Origin: Oscillospiraceae bacterium
GTDB taxonomy: Bacteria; Bacillota_A; Clostridia; Oscillospirales; CAG-272
Reading direction: 5' to 3'
DNA length: 18,079 nucleotides
NCBI GenBank assembly: GCA_015064195.1
Contig: SVSO01000036.1
Coordinates: forward strand, 1-18,079
Position 1 is the first letter of the stretch; each line of letters starts with the position of its first letter. The position numbers and the translations under genes are program-made. Positions 1-6,632 of this stretch are shown piece by piece. The notes under the pieces are model-generated. The model had not been told where the DNA came from and did not search any database. It saw only the letters and a list, made by a program, of their open reading frames with translations.

Positions 1-879
1 GTAGGGGATCTTGCAGATGGCGCAGGCGATGAACACCACCACGCCGACGATCAGCGAATCGAGGATCTTGCCCACCAGATAGCCGCCGAAGGTTTTGTTG
101 GAGAAGTTGGCCAGCTCCAGCACACTGTTATACAGCTTTTCACTTGCGAAGGCGCGGATCAGTTTTTTCGCCTGTGCGATCAGCTTTTCCTTGGAGGAGA
201 GGATGTAGATGGCGAAGAAGATACCGAGAGCGATGTTGAGTACACCGTTGGCTGCTCCCGTAACAGCACCGATGACCATGGGGACATAATCCTTCAGAAT
301 GTTGAAGGAGTTGGAGATGAGCACATCCAGATTGTCGGAGAGGAGTGCCAGCTGTGCGGTCAGATCGCTCAGCTCTTCGCTGAACTCGGAGTTGGCGAAG
401 TATTCGTAGATGGAGCTTGTGATATTCTCGAAGGTCAGATCGGCGGCGTTGAAGATGGAGTCTGGCAGATAGGAATCCAGCCATGCCACAGTATCCCGGA
501 TGTAGCCGCCAAGCTTTGAGCCGAGGTCAGTGAGGCTTAAATAGACCTGCGGAATGATGAGCAGGACAAGGATGGTGATGATGATGAGCAGGATGATCAT
601 GGAGAGGGCGATGGAAAGTCCGCGCTTGAGATGCATCCGCTTGGCGCTTGTCACCTTGAAGCGGAAGATGCGCTTTTCGCTCATCTTCATGATGGGATTT
701 GCGATATAAGCGAGGGCAAGACCGATGTAGACCGGCGACATGATGGTATTGAAGGTGTCAAAAAAACTGCGCACGGCACCGAAGTTGATAAAAAGAGCGC
801 AGAGCAGCATGATCGCCAGTGCCGTCAGAACGGTATACACCGCGATGGTGGTATATTTACGGTTCCAGTCGATTTTCAA
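1..879 (-). CDS. AI-2E family transporter (YtvI/PerM-like permease), 3' end cut by window edge
   Basis: The reverse strand reads open for 293 codons from a TTG at 879 to the left edge, so only the N-terminal part is present (the family is usually about 350-400 aa). The protein starts LKIDWNRKYT and has hydrophobic segments near residues 12-35 and 43-62, a long one near 90-115 (rich in I and L, then IPQVYLSL), and further segments near 200-225 and 270-290. A soluble, helical stretch rich in S, D and E lies in between, as in the AI-2E/UPF0118 permease family. Members are inner-membrane proteins linked to export of small molecules or to Na+/H+ exchange; the substrate here is unknown. TTG is chosen because GGGGG lies 8 nt upstream and an in-frame stop occurs a few codons further up. 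There is no ATG candidate before the first membrane segment. It is divergent from aroB and has its own promoter. Confidence 0.85.
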   Translation of the reverse strand, partial: MKIDWNRKYTTIAVYTVLTALAIMLLCALFINFGAVRSFFDTFNTIMSPVYIGLALAYIANPIMKMSEKRIFRFKVTSAKRMHLKRGLSIALSMIILLIIITILVLLIIPQVYLSLTDLGSKLGGYIRDTVAWLDSYLPDSIFNAADLTFENITSSIYEYFANSEFSEELSDLTAQLALLSDNLDVLISNSFNILKDYVPMVIGAVTGAANGVLNIALGIFFAIYILSSKEKLIAQAKKLIRAFASEKLYNSVLELANFSNKTFGGYLVGKILDSLIVGVVVFIACAICKIPY

Positions 880-912
880 AAAGCAAGCCCCCAATGAAAC
901 TGTGATACTTTA

Positions 913-941
913 ATTTTACAACGAAATCCGCGGCTTGTCAA
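913..941 (-). promoter_or_regulatory. Sigma-A-type promoter of the AI-2E permease gene
   Basis: On the reverse strand there is a consensus -35 TTGACA (936-941), a 17-nt spacer, and -10 TAAAAT (913-918). The predicted transcription start is near 906, giving a leader of about 27 nt to the TTG start at 879. Confidence 0.8.
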
Positions 942-1014
942 GGTTAATTTTCAAACATCAAAAACAATTAACATATTCTTTATATCTCGTTATTGTTTGG
1001 GCTGACCGAATTTC

Positions 1015-1037
1015 AAATTTTAAAAATATTAAAATTT
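1015..1037. repeat. Perfect 9-bp inverted repeat in the divergent AI-2E/aroB promoter region
   Basis: AAATTTTAA (1015-1023) and TTAAAATTT (1029-1037) are perfect inverted copies around AAATA. The palindrome lies between the two divergent promoters, about 14 bp upstream of the aroB -35. It may be an operator, or just an AT-rich UP-like element. It is not a terminator for either gene because it lies upstream of both. Confidence 0.5.
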
Positions 1038-1050
1038 ATCGGATGTATCA

Positions 1051-1079
1051 TTGCAAAATGGCGCAATTTGTGGTATAGT
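1051..1079 (+). promoter_or_regulatory. Promoter of the aroB-aroA-DUF362-ispE-FKBP operon
   Basis: -35 TTGCAA (1051-1056), 17-nt spacer, then -10 TATAGT (1074-1079) preceded by TGG, an extended -10. The predicted start of transcription is near 1086. No riboswitch-like structure fits in the short leader. Confidence 0.75.
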
Positions 1080-1123
1080 ATTATTATGTATATTTTTACC
1101 CAATCGATGCAATGAGGACTTTT

Positions 1124-2164
1124 ATGAAACAGATCACAGTCAACCATTCCGCCGGCGCATATGAGATCTACGTCGGCGACGGAATACTCGGCGAAGCACT
1201 GTCGGCGGCACTTGCGGATTCTGCCTATGACCGCATCTTTCTCGTATCCGACAGCAATGTGCATTCCCTGTGGAGTGCGCATTTCAAGGCGGAATTTGCA
1301 AAATGCGGCAGAACTCTTGCGGGAGAATTTGTTTTCCCGGCAGGCGAACTGTCGAAGACTCTCGCCACCGTTTCGGATATGTACGCGGCCTTTGCCGGTG
1401 CGAGCCTGACCCGCAGATCGCTGGTCATCGCCATGGGCGGCGGTGTATGCGGCGACATGACCGGCTTTGCGGCGGCAACCTACCTGCGCGGCATTGCGGT
1501 GATGCAGATTCCGACAACACTCCTCTCCCAGATCGATTCCTCCATCGGCGGCAAGACCGGCGTGGATCTGGCGGTTGGCAAAAATCTTGTCGGCGCATTC
1601 AAGCAGCCCATCGCGGTGATCGCCGACTCGAAATTCCTTGACACACTGCCGAAACGGTACATGGACGACGGCATGGGCGAGGCCATCAAATACGGCTGTA
1701 TCGCGGATGCGGCACTGTTTGACAGCATCGCGGACAAGACCGTTGACCGGGCGGAGATGATCTACCGCTGCATGAAGATCAAGGCCGAGGTGGTGGAGGA
1801 GGACGAATTTGAGACCGGCATCCGCGCTATCCTCAACTACGGCCACACAATCGGACACGCCGTTGAAAAGCTGGGCGGCTTTTCCCGCTTCTCCCATGGC
1901 GAATCCGTGGGCATTGGTATGCTCTATGCGGCAAGAATCGGCTCGGCACTGGGCTATGATGACAGCCTTGAGGAAAAGATCCGCCGCGTGCTGGAGGCAT
2001 GGTCGCTTCCCACGGCCATGGATTATCCGGCGGAGGAGTTGCTTCGCGTGGTGTGCTCGGACAAAAAGCGAGCCGGCGACGAGATCAGATTTATTCTGCT
2101 TGAGACCATGGGCAAGGCGGTCATCAAAAAGCTTCCCATTGCAAAGATCGGTGAACTGTTATGA
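1124..2164 (+). CDS. aroB: 3-dehydroquinate synthase
   Basis: AroB converts DAHP to 3-dehydroquinate in the cytoplasm, the second step of the shikimate pathway, using NAD+ and a divalent metal. The 346-aa product has the expected family length. Visible motifs are the NAD-binding stretch around GGGVCGDMTGF (residues 105-115), PTTLLSQIDSSIGGKTG (130-146), and the metal ligands Glu186 (GMGEAIKYG), His241 (NYGHTIGHA) and His258 (SHGESVGIGM). An in-frame ATG also exists at 1112. The ATG at 1124 is preferred because TGAGGA sits 5 nt before it, whereas 1112 lacks a ribosome site. Its stop overlaps the aroA start by 4 nt (ATGA), which indicates translational coupling. First gene of a five-gene operon. 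Confidence 0.96.
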   Translation: MKQITVNHSAGAYEIYVGDGILGEALSAALADSAYDRIFLVSDSNVHSLWSAHFKAEFAKCGRTLAGEFVFPAGELSKTLATVSDMYAAFAGASLTRRSLVIAMGGGVCGDMTGFAAATYLRGIAVMQIPTTLLSQIDSSIGGKTGVDLAVGKNLVGAFKQPIAVIADSKFLDTLPKRYMDDGMGEAIKYGCIADAALFDSIADKTVDRAEMIYRCMKIKAEVVEEDEFETGIRAILNYGHTIGHAVEKLGGFSRFSHGESVGIGMLYAARIGSALGYDDSLEEKIRRVLEAWSLPTAMDYPAEELLRVVCSDKKRAGDEIRFILLETMGKAVIKKLPIAKIGELL

Positions 2165-3435
2165 AAAACATGATTTTTTCCCCAACGAAAATTGACGGAG
2201 CGGTGCGCATTCCGTCCTCGAAAAGTCAGGCACACCGGGCACTCATCTGCGCGGCACTGGCGGGAAATTCTGTGGCGCGGGGCGTGGATCTGTCAAATGA
2301 CGTGAATGTTACGGCGAATGCGCTCCGAAAAATGGGCGCGGAGCTTGCTTACGATGCGGAAACGCGCACGTTTACTGCCGGAAAGCCCTGCGCACGCGGG
2401 ATCAGCATCGGCGAGCTGGATGCGGGCGAATCTGCATCCATGCTGCGCTTCTTCATCCCGCTGGTATCGGCTCTCGGCATCGACTGCACCTTTGTGGGCG
2501 GCGGACGGCTTCCAAAGCGTCCTACCGATCTCTACAAGCCGCTGATGGAAGCCCACGGTGCATCCCTCACCTATCCGGAGAACGGCGATTATCTGCCCCT
2601 TCCGGTGTCGGGACGGCTGACAGGCGGCACCTATGCACTGCGCGGCGATGTGTCCTCCCAGTTTGTCACCGGACTTTTACTGGCGCTGACGCAGGTGGAG
2701 GGCGAGAGTGAAATCAAGCTGACCACCCGGCTGGAATCCAAGCCCTATGCCGACCTGACGGTGGATGTACTGCGCCGGTTCGGTGCAGATATCACCGAGC
2801 ATCCGGAGGGCTACACCCTGCGCGGCGGCAAGCTGAAGCCCCTCGACCTTGATGTGGAAGGCGACTGCTCACAGGCGGCATTTTTCACGGTGGCGGCGGC
2901 CATCGGCGGGCGCGTGACCCTCACCGGTCTGCGCCGGGATACGAAGCAGGGCGATTTCAAGCTGTTTGAGATCGCAGAGCAGTTCGGCGCAGGCGTCACA
3001 TGGGACGGCGATACCGTGACCGTCCGGAAGGCGGACAAGCTGACAGCCCACGACATCGATGCGGCGGATATTCCCGACCTCGTGCCGGCACTGGCAGTCA
3101 TGGCGGCTTTCTCCGAGGGCACGACCCGCATTTACAACGCGGCACGTCTGCGCATCAAGGAGAGTGACCGCATTGCATCCACACTGGCCATGATACGGGC
3201 CATCGGCGGCATGGCGGAGGAAACGCCGGACAGCCTCATCGTCACCGGCCAAAAAACGCTTCCGGGCGGCTGTGTGCAGGCCTGCAACGACCATCGCATA
3301 GCCATGGCAGCGGCGGCGGCATCGGCGGGCTGTATGGGCGATGTGATCGTTGATGACATGAGCTGCATCAACAAATCCTACCCCGAATTCGTGCGGGATT
3401 TCCATCAGGTAAAAGCAGGCGCACCGGCGCGATGA
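2161..3435 (+). CDS. aroA: 3-phosphoshikimate 1-carboxyvinyltransferase (EPSP synthase)
   Basis: AroA transfers the enolpyruvyl group of PEP to shikimate-3-phosphate, the sixth shikimate step. The 424-aa length is normal. Visible residues are the catalytic Lys21 in PSSKSQAHRA, SSQF (165-168) for shikimate-3-phosphate binding, Asp306 in DIPDLVPA, Glu334 in RIKESDRI, and DHRIAMA near 377-383. The loop equivalent to E. coli NAGTAMR reads GESASMLRF, so Ala92 stands where E. coli has Gly96. In E. coli-type enzymes an alanine there is known to lower glyphosate binding, so this enzyme may be naturally tolerant; that is inference from an ungapped manual alignment. ATG overlaps the aroB stop. The next gene begins 39 nt after the stop. 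Confidence 0.96.
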   Translation: MKNMIFSPTKIDGAVRIPSSKSQAHRALICAALAGNSVARGVDLSNDVNVTANALRKMGAELAYDAETRTFTAGKPCARGISIGELDAGESASMLRFFIPLVSALGIDCTFVGGGRLPKRPTDLYKPLMEAHGASLTYPENGDYLPLPVSGRLTGGTYALRGDVSSQFVTGLLLALTQVEGESEIKLTTRLESKPYADLTVDVLRRFGADITEHPEGYTLRGGKLKPLDLDVEGDCSQAAFFTVAAAIGGRVTLTGLRRDTKQGDFKLFEIAEQFGAGVTWDGDTVTVRKADKLTAHDIDAADIPDLVPALAVMAAFSEGTTRIYNAARLRIKESDRIASTLAMIRAIGGMAEETPDSLIVTGQKTLPGGCVQACNDHRIAMAAAAASAGCMGDVIVDDMSCINKSYPEFVRDFHQVKAGAPAR

Positions 3436-3474
3436 TTCGCAAAAATACGACGGTGCGCGTCACACGGAGTTAAG

Positions 3475-4650
3475 ATGATAGATAAAAATGCGGCGGTCGC
3501 ACTTGACCGCGTGGAGCAGTATGACGCGGCGGAGCTGGAGCGCGTCATCCGTTCACAGCTGGAACGGCTCGGCGCATCCCATATGTTTGACGGCAAAAAA
3601 GTGGTCGTCAAGCCCAATCTTGTAATGAAAAAAAGCCCGGAGGCGGCGGCTACCACCCATCCGGTGGTACTGGAAGCCATGCTCCGCATCCTGAAGGAAT
3701 CGGCGGCGGATATCGTCATCGCCGAAAGCCCGGGCGGACTGTATACCGAGGCGGCACTTCGCGGCACCTACCGGGGCTGCGGACTTGCGGAAGTGGCCGA
3801 GCGCATGGGTGTGCGGCTGAATTATGATACTTCATTCCGCGAGATCAGTGCGCCGGAGGGGCACACCTCCAAGGTGTTCAACATCATCGCGCCCATTCTG
3901 GATGCGGATGTGATCGTCAACCTGCCCAAGCTGAAAAGTCATTCCCTCACCGGCTACAGCGGCGCGGTGAAGAATTATTTCGGCGTGATACCCGGCGTGC
4001 AGAAGTTTGAGATGCACGCCAGATTCCCCGATTACAACGATTTCGGCTCCATGCTGGCCGATCTCTGCGGCTGGATTTTGTCGGAAAAGCCCACCTTCAA
4101 TCTGATGGACGGCATTCTCGCCATGGAGGGCAACGGTCCCACCGGCGGCGATCCGCGGAAAATGAACTGCCTGCTGTCCGGATGCAATCCCTTCACCGTT
4201 GACCTTGTCGGCGCGTCTATCATCGGCGCGGAGGGCATCATCATGCTGGAGGAAGGCAAGCGGCGTGGATTCTGCCCGGAAAATGCAGACGGCGTGACGC
4301 TTCTTTCGGAGCATACCCCGGCTGAATTTGCGGCGGCGGATTTCAAACGGCCGGACACCGTGCAGAATGGCGGCGGCTCACTGCTTGGAAAGCTGCCAAA
4401 TATGTTCGGCGGACGGCTCAACGACTGGCTGCAGCCACGGCCCGTCATCGCGAAAAACTGCCTTGGATGCGGCGAATGTATGCGAAGCTGTCCCCGGCAG
4501 ACCATCGAAATGGTGAAAGATAAAGCCGGCAAAAAGCGGGCGAAGATCAAAAACGCGGACTGCATCCGGTGCTACTGCTGTCAGGAGCTGTGTCCGTATG
4601 GCGCGGTGAAGATCAAAAAGAATCCGATCATCCGGCTCATCGGAGGGTGA
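3475..4650 (+). CDS. DUF362 domain protein with two C-terminal [4Fe-4S] ferredoxin motifs
   Basis: A 391-aa soluble protein with no signal peptide. Residues about 35-290 match the DUF362 family, with VVVKPNLV, AESPGGLYTE, NLPKLKSHSLTGYSGAVKN and LMDGILAMEGNGP as recognisable segments. The C-terminus has two CxxCxxCxxxCP motifs (CLGCGECMRSCP and CIRCYCCQELCP), each expected to hold a [4Fe-4S] cluster. The family has no settled biochemical function; a redox or electron-transfer role is likely from the clusters. GGAG lies 5 nt before the ATG. The gene sits between aroA (39-nt gap) and ispE (4-nt gap, with the ispE ribosome site inside this gene's last codons), so it is co-expressed with shikimate and isoprenoid genes. 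Confidence 0.9.
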   Translation: MIDKNAAVALDRVEQYDAAELERVIRSQLERLGASHMFDGKKVVVKPNLVMKKSPEAAATTHPVVLEAMLRILKESAADIVIAESPGGLYTEAALRGTYRGCGLAEVAERMGVRLNYDTSFREISAPEGHTSKVFNIIAPILDADVIVNLPKLKSHSLTGYSGAVKNYFGVIPGVQKFEMHARFPDYNDFGSMLADLCGWILSEKPTFNLMDGILAMEGNGPTGGDPRKMNCLLSGCNPFTVDLVGASIIGAEGIIMLEEGKRRGFCPENADGVTLLSEHTPAEFAAADFKRPDTVQNGGGSLLGKLPNMFGGRLNDWLQPRPVIAKNCLGCGECMRSCPRQTIEMVKDKAGKKRAKIKNADCIRCYCCQELCPYGAVKIKKNPIIRLIGG

Positions 4651-4654
4651 CAAT

Positions 4655-5518
4655 ATGAGTATAACCATCCATGCTCCGGCAAAGATTAACCTTTGGCTGG
4701 AGATCAAAGCGCGGCGTCCCGATGGCTATCATGACATCGAGAGCGTCATGCAGACCGTCACCCTTTGCGACACGCTGACCATCGATAAAGCCGATGCCAT
4801 CCGCATCGCCTGCAGTGATGCGAGCCTCGACTGCGGGGAGAAAAACCTCTGTCATCGTGCGGCATCCGCATTTTTTGCGGCATCCGGTATAGACGGCGGT
4901 GCGGCGATCCACATCGAAAAGCGAATCCCCGTGGCCGGCGGACTGGCGGGCGGAAGTGCCGACGCGGCGGCAACGCTCCTCGGTCTGAATCGGCTCTATG
5001 ATGCGGGACTGTGCGAGGATGCACTCTGCCGGATCGGTGCAAAAATCGGCGCTGATGTACCATTCTGCATAAAGCAGGGCATCAGCATCACCCGCGGCAT
5101 CGGTGACATATTCGCCGACTGCGAAAAGCTGCCGCCCTGTCACATCGTTGTTGCCTGCGCAGGTGAGGGCGTGTCAACCCCGTGGGCATACGGACGACTG
5201 GACGAGCTGTACGATTTCGCAAAACGTCCGGTCAGCGCGGACAGCTTTGCCGCACGGCTCAGAGAAGGCTCGCTTACATCCATCGCGGAAGGCATGACCA
5301 ACATTTTTGAAGCGGCGGTACTGCCGGTCAGAGAGATGGCGGTCAAAATCAAGAAGATCATGCAGGACGGCGGTGCGCTCCGGGCACTCATGAGCGGAAG
5401 CGGCCCGTCGGTATTCGGCATTTTCGATAACGCAGCTCTTGCGGACAATACTTTGCAGATGCTCGAGGGCATGGGCATCACGGCACACAGATGCGAACCC
5501 TATTATCCAGAAAAATAA
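4655..5518 (+). CDS. ispE: 4-(cytidine 5'-diphospho)-2-C-methyl-D-erythritol kinase
   Basis: IspE phosphorylates CDP-methylerythritol with ATP in the MEP isoprenoid pathway. The 287-aa product is a typical GHMP kinase. It has the N-terminal APAKINLWL with Lys10, RRPDGYHDIESV, the phosphate-binding loop PVAGGLAGGSADAAA (92-106), Asp134 in GADVPFC, and the C-terminal LMSGSGPSVFGIF glycine loop. GGAGGG at 4642-4647 overlaps the end of the DUF362 gene and is 7 nt from the ATG, so translation is probably coupled. It is followed after 21 nt by the FKBP lipoprotein gene in the same operon. Confidence 0.96.
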   Translation: MSITIHAPAKINLWLEIKARRPDGYHDIESVMQTVTLCDTLTIDKADAIRIACSDASLDCGEKNLCHRAASAFFAASGIDGGAAIHIEKRIPVAGGLAGGSADAAATLLGLNRLYDAGLCEDALCRIGAKIGADVPFCIKQGISITRGIGDIFADCEKLPPCHIVVACAGEGVSTPWAYGRLDELYDFAKRPVSADSFAARLREGSLTSIAEGMTNIFEAAVLPVREMAVKIKKIMQDGGALRALMSGSGPSVFGIFDNAALADNTLQMLEGMGITAHRCEPYYPEK

Positions 5519-5539
5519 ATAAGAAACGGAGAAATGAAC

Positions 5540-6586
5540 ATGAATGTTAAACGACTGATCGCACTCGGCACGGCGCTGCTTCTGACGGCATCCCTTGCGG
5601 CGTGCGGAAAAGAAGAAACGGAGACCGGCTACGATTACAGCGCAGGCCTTGATAAGAACGGCTTCTTTGAAGGAATCAAAGCCTCGGAGATTGTGACGCT
5701 TCCCGAATACAAGGGTGTTGATATCGACAAATCGGTGGTGAATGCCGCCGATGAGGACGTACAGAAGCAGCTGGACAATGTTCTCAGCCAATACACCACT
5801 TATGGAAAAGAGATGGAGCGTGCGGTGCGGGACGGCGACACCGTTCACATCGACTATGTCGGCTCTATTGACGGTGTGGAATTTGAGGGCGGCACCACTT
5901 ATGGCAACGGAACCTCCGTTACTATCGGTGTGACCCAGTATATCGACGATTTCCTCAATCAGCTCATCGGCCATAAGCCCGGCGAGACCTTTGACATCGT
6001 GGTGGATTTCCCGGATGATTACCATCGCGAGGAAGTGCGCGGCAAGGAAGCGGTATTTGTCACCACCATCAACTATATTCAGGGTGATCCCATCGTTCCC
6101 GAGCTGACCGACGAGATTGCGGTTGATTACGGCTTTGAAACGGTGGATGAGATGATCCTCGACATCGAGGGCTGGCTGATTGCCAACCAGAAGTATACCT
6201 TCTACAGCGAGCTGATGGCACAGGCGACCTGCGATGAGATCCCGCAGGCGGTGATGGACTTTATCATCGGATACGACAAGGCATCGGTGGAATATTACGC
6301 GACTATGTACGGCACGGATGTACCGACATATCTCGGTCTTCTGGGCTATACCACGCTGGATGAATATGTGACGGCCAACATGGAAACCTACCGCAAGAAT
6401 GCACTTCTGTATCTGGCGTCCCAGGCAATCGCCGAGATCGAGGGCATCACGGTCAGCGATGCACAGCTGGAGGAAGCGGATATGATGCGGGTGAAGGATC
6501 AGTACGGACTGCCCTTCCTGCGTCAGTCGTTGCTGTTCCAGGAAATTCTCCCTGATTTCGTCGTTGCAAACGGCAATATCAAGTAA
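5540..6586 (+). CDS. Trigger-factor-like FKBP peptidyl-prolyl isomerase lipoprotein
   Basis: An exported protein of about 348 aa. The N-terminus is a lipoprotein signal: basic start, hydrophobic stretch, and lipobox LAAC with the cysteine at residue 22. After a linker comes an FKBP domain (about residues 96-182) with the trigger-factor pattern GDTVHIDYVGSIDGVEFEGG, LIGHKPGE and DFPDDYHREEVRGKEAVF. The C-terminal part, starting near ELTDEIAVDYGFETVDE, resembles the helical chaperone region of trigger factor. The ribosome-binding N-domain of true trigger factor is absent. It probably assists folding of exported proteins at the outer face of the membrane, a PrsA-like role. An ATG at 5534 is in frame but only 2 nt from the GGAG, so 5540 (8 nt) is preferred. 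Last gene of the operon. Confidence 0.88.
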   Translation: MNVKRLIALGTALLLTASLAACGKEETETGYDYSAGLDKNGFFEGIKASEIVTLPEYKGVDIDKSVVNAADEDVQKQLDNVLSQYTTYGKEMERAVRDGDTVHIDYVGSIDGVEFEGGTTYGNGTSVTIGVTQYIDDFLNQLIGHKPGETFDIVVDFPDDYHREEVRGKEAVFVTTINYIQGDPIVPELTDEIAVDYGFETVDEMILDIEGWLIANQKYTFYSELMAQATCDEIPQAVMDFIIGYDKASVEYYATMYGTDVPTYLGLLGYTTLDEYVTANMETYRKNALLYLASQAIAEIEGITVSDAQLEEADMMRVKDQYGLPFLRQSLLFQEILPDFVVANGNIK

Positions 6587-6622
6587 AAAATGGCTCAGAA
6601 CCATCGGTTCTGAGCCATTTTT
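6586..6622. terminator. Bidirectional rho-independent terminator
   Basis: A perfect hairpin, TGGCTCAGAACC (6591-6602), loop ATC, GGTTCTGAGCCA (6606-6617), is flanked by A5 on the left and T5 on the right, so it works on both strands. It ends the aroB operon on the plus strand and the converging SLH protein gene on the minus strand. Confidence 0.95.
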
Positions 6623-6632
6623 ATGCGTGGAT

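Noticed and set aside
880..1123. Possible riboswitch or small RNA in the 244-bp divergent region
   Set aside because: The leaders from the predicted promoters are only about 27 and 38 nt, too short for a riboswitch. Apart from the palindrome at 1015-1037 no stable structure was seen by eye.
1013..1897. 294-codon minus-strand frame opposite aroB
   Set aside because: Shadow of aroB, whose NAD and metal motifs are clear. It also overlaps the aroB promoter.
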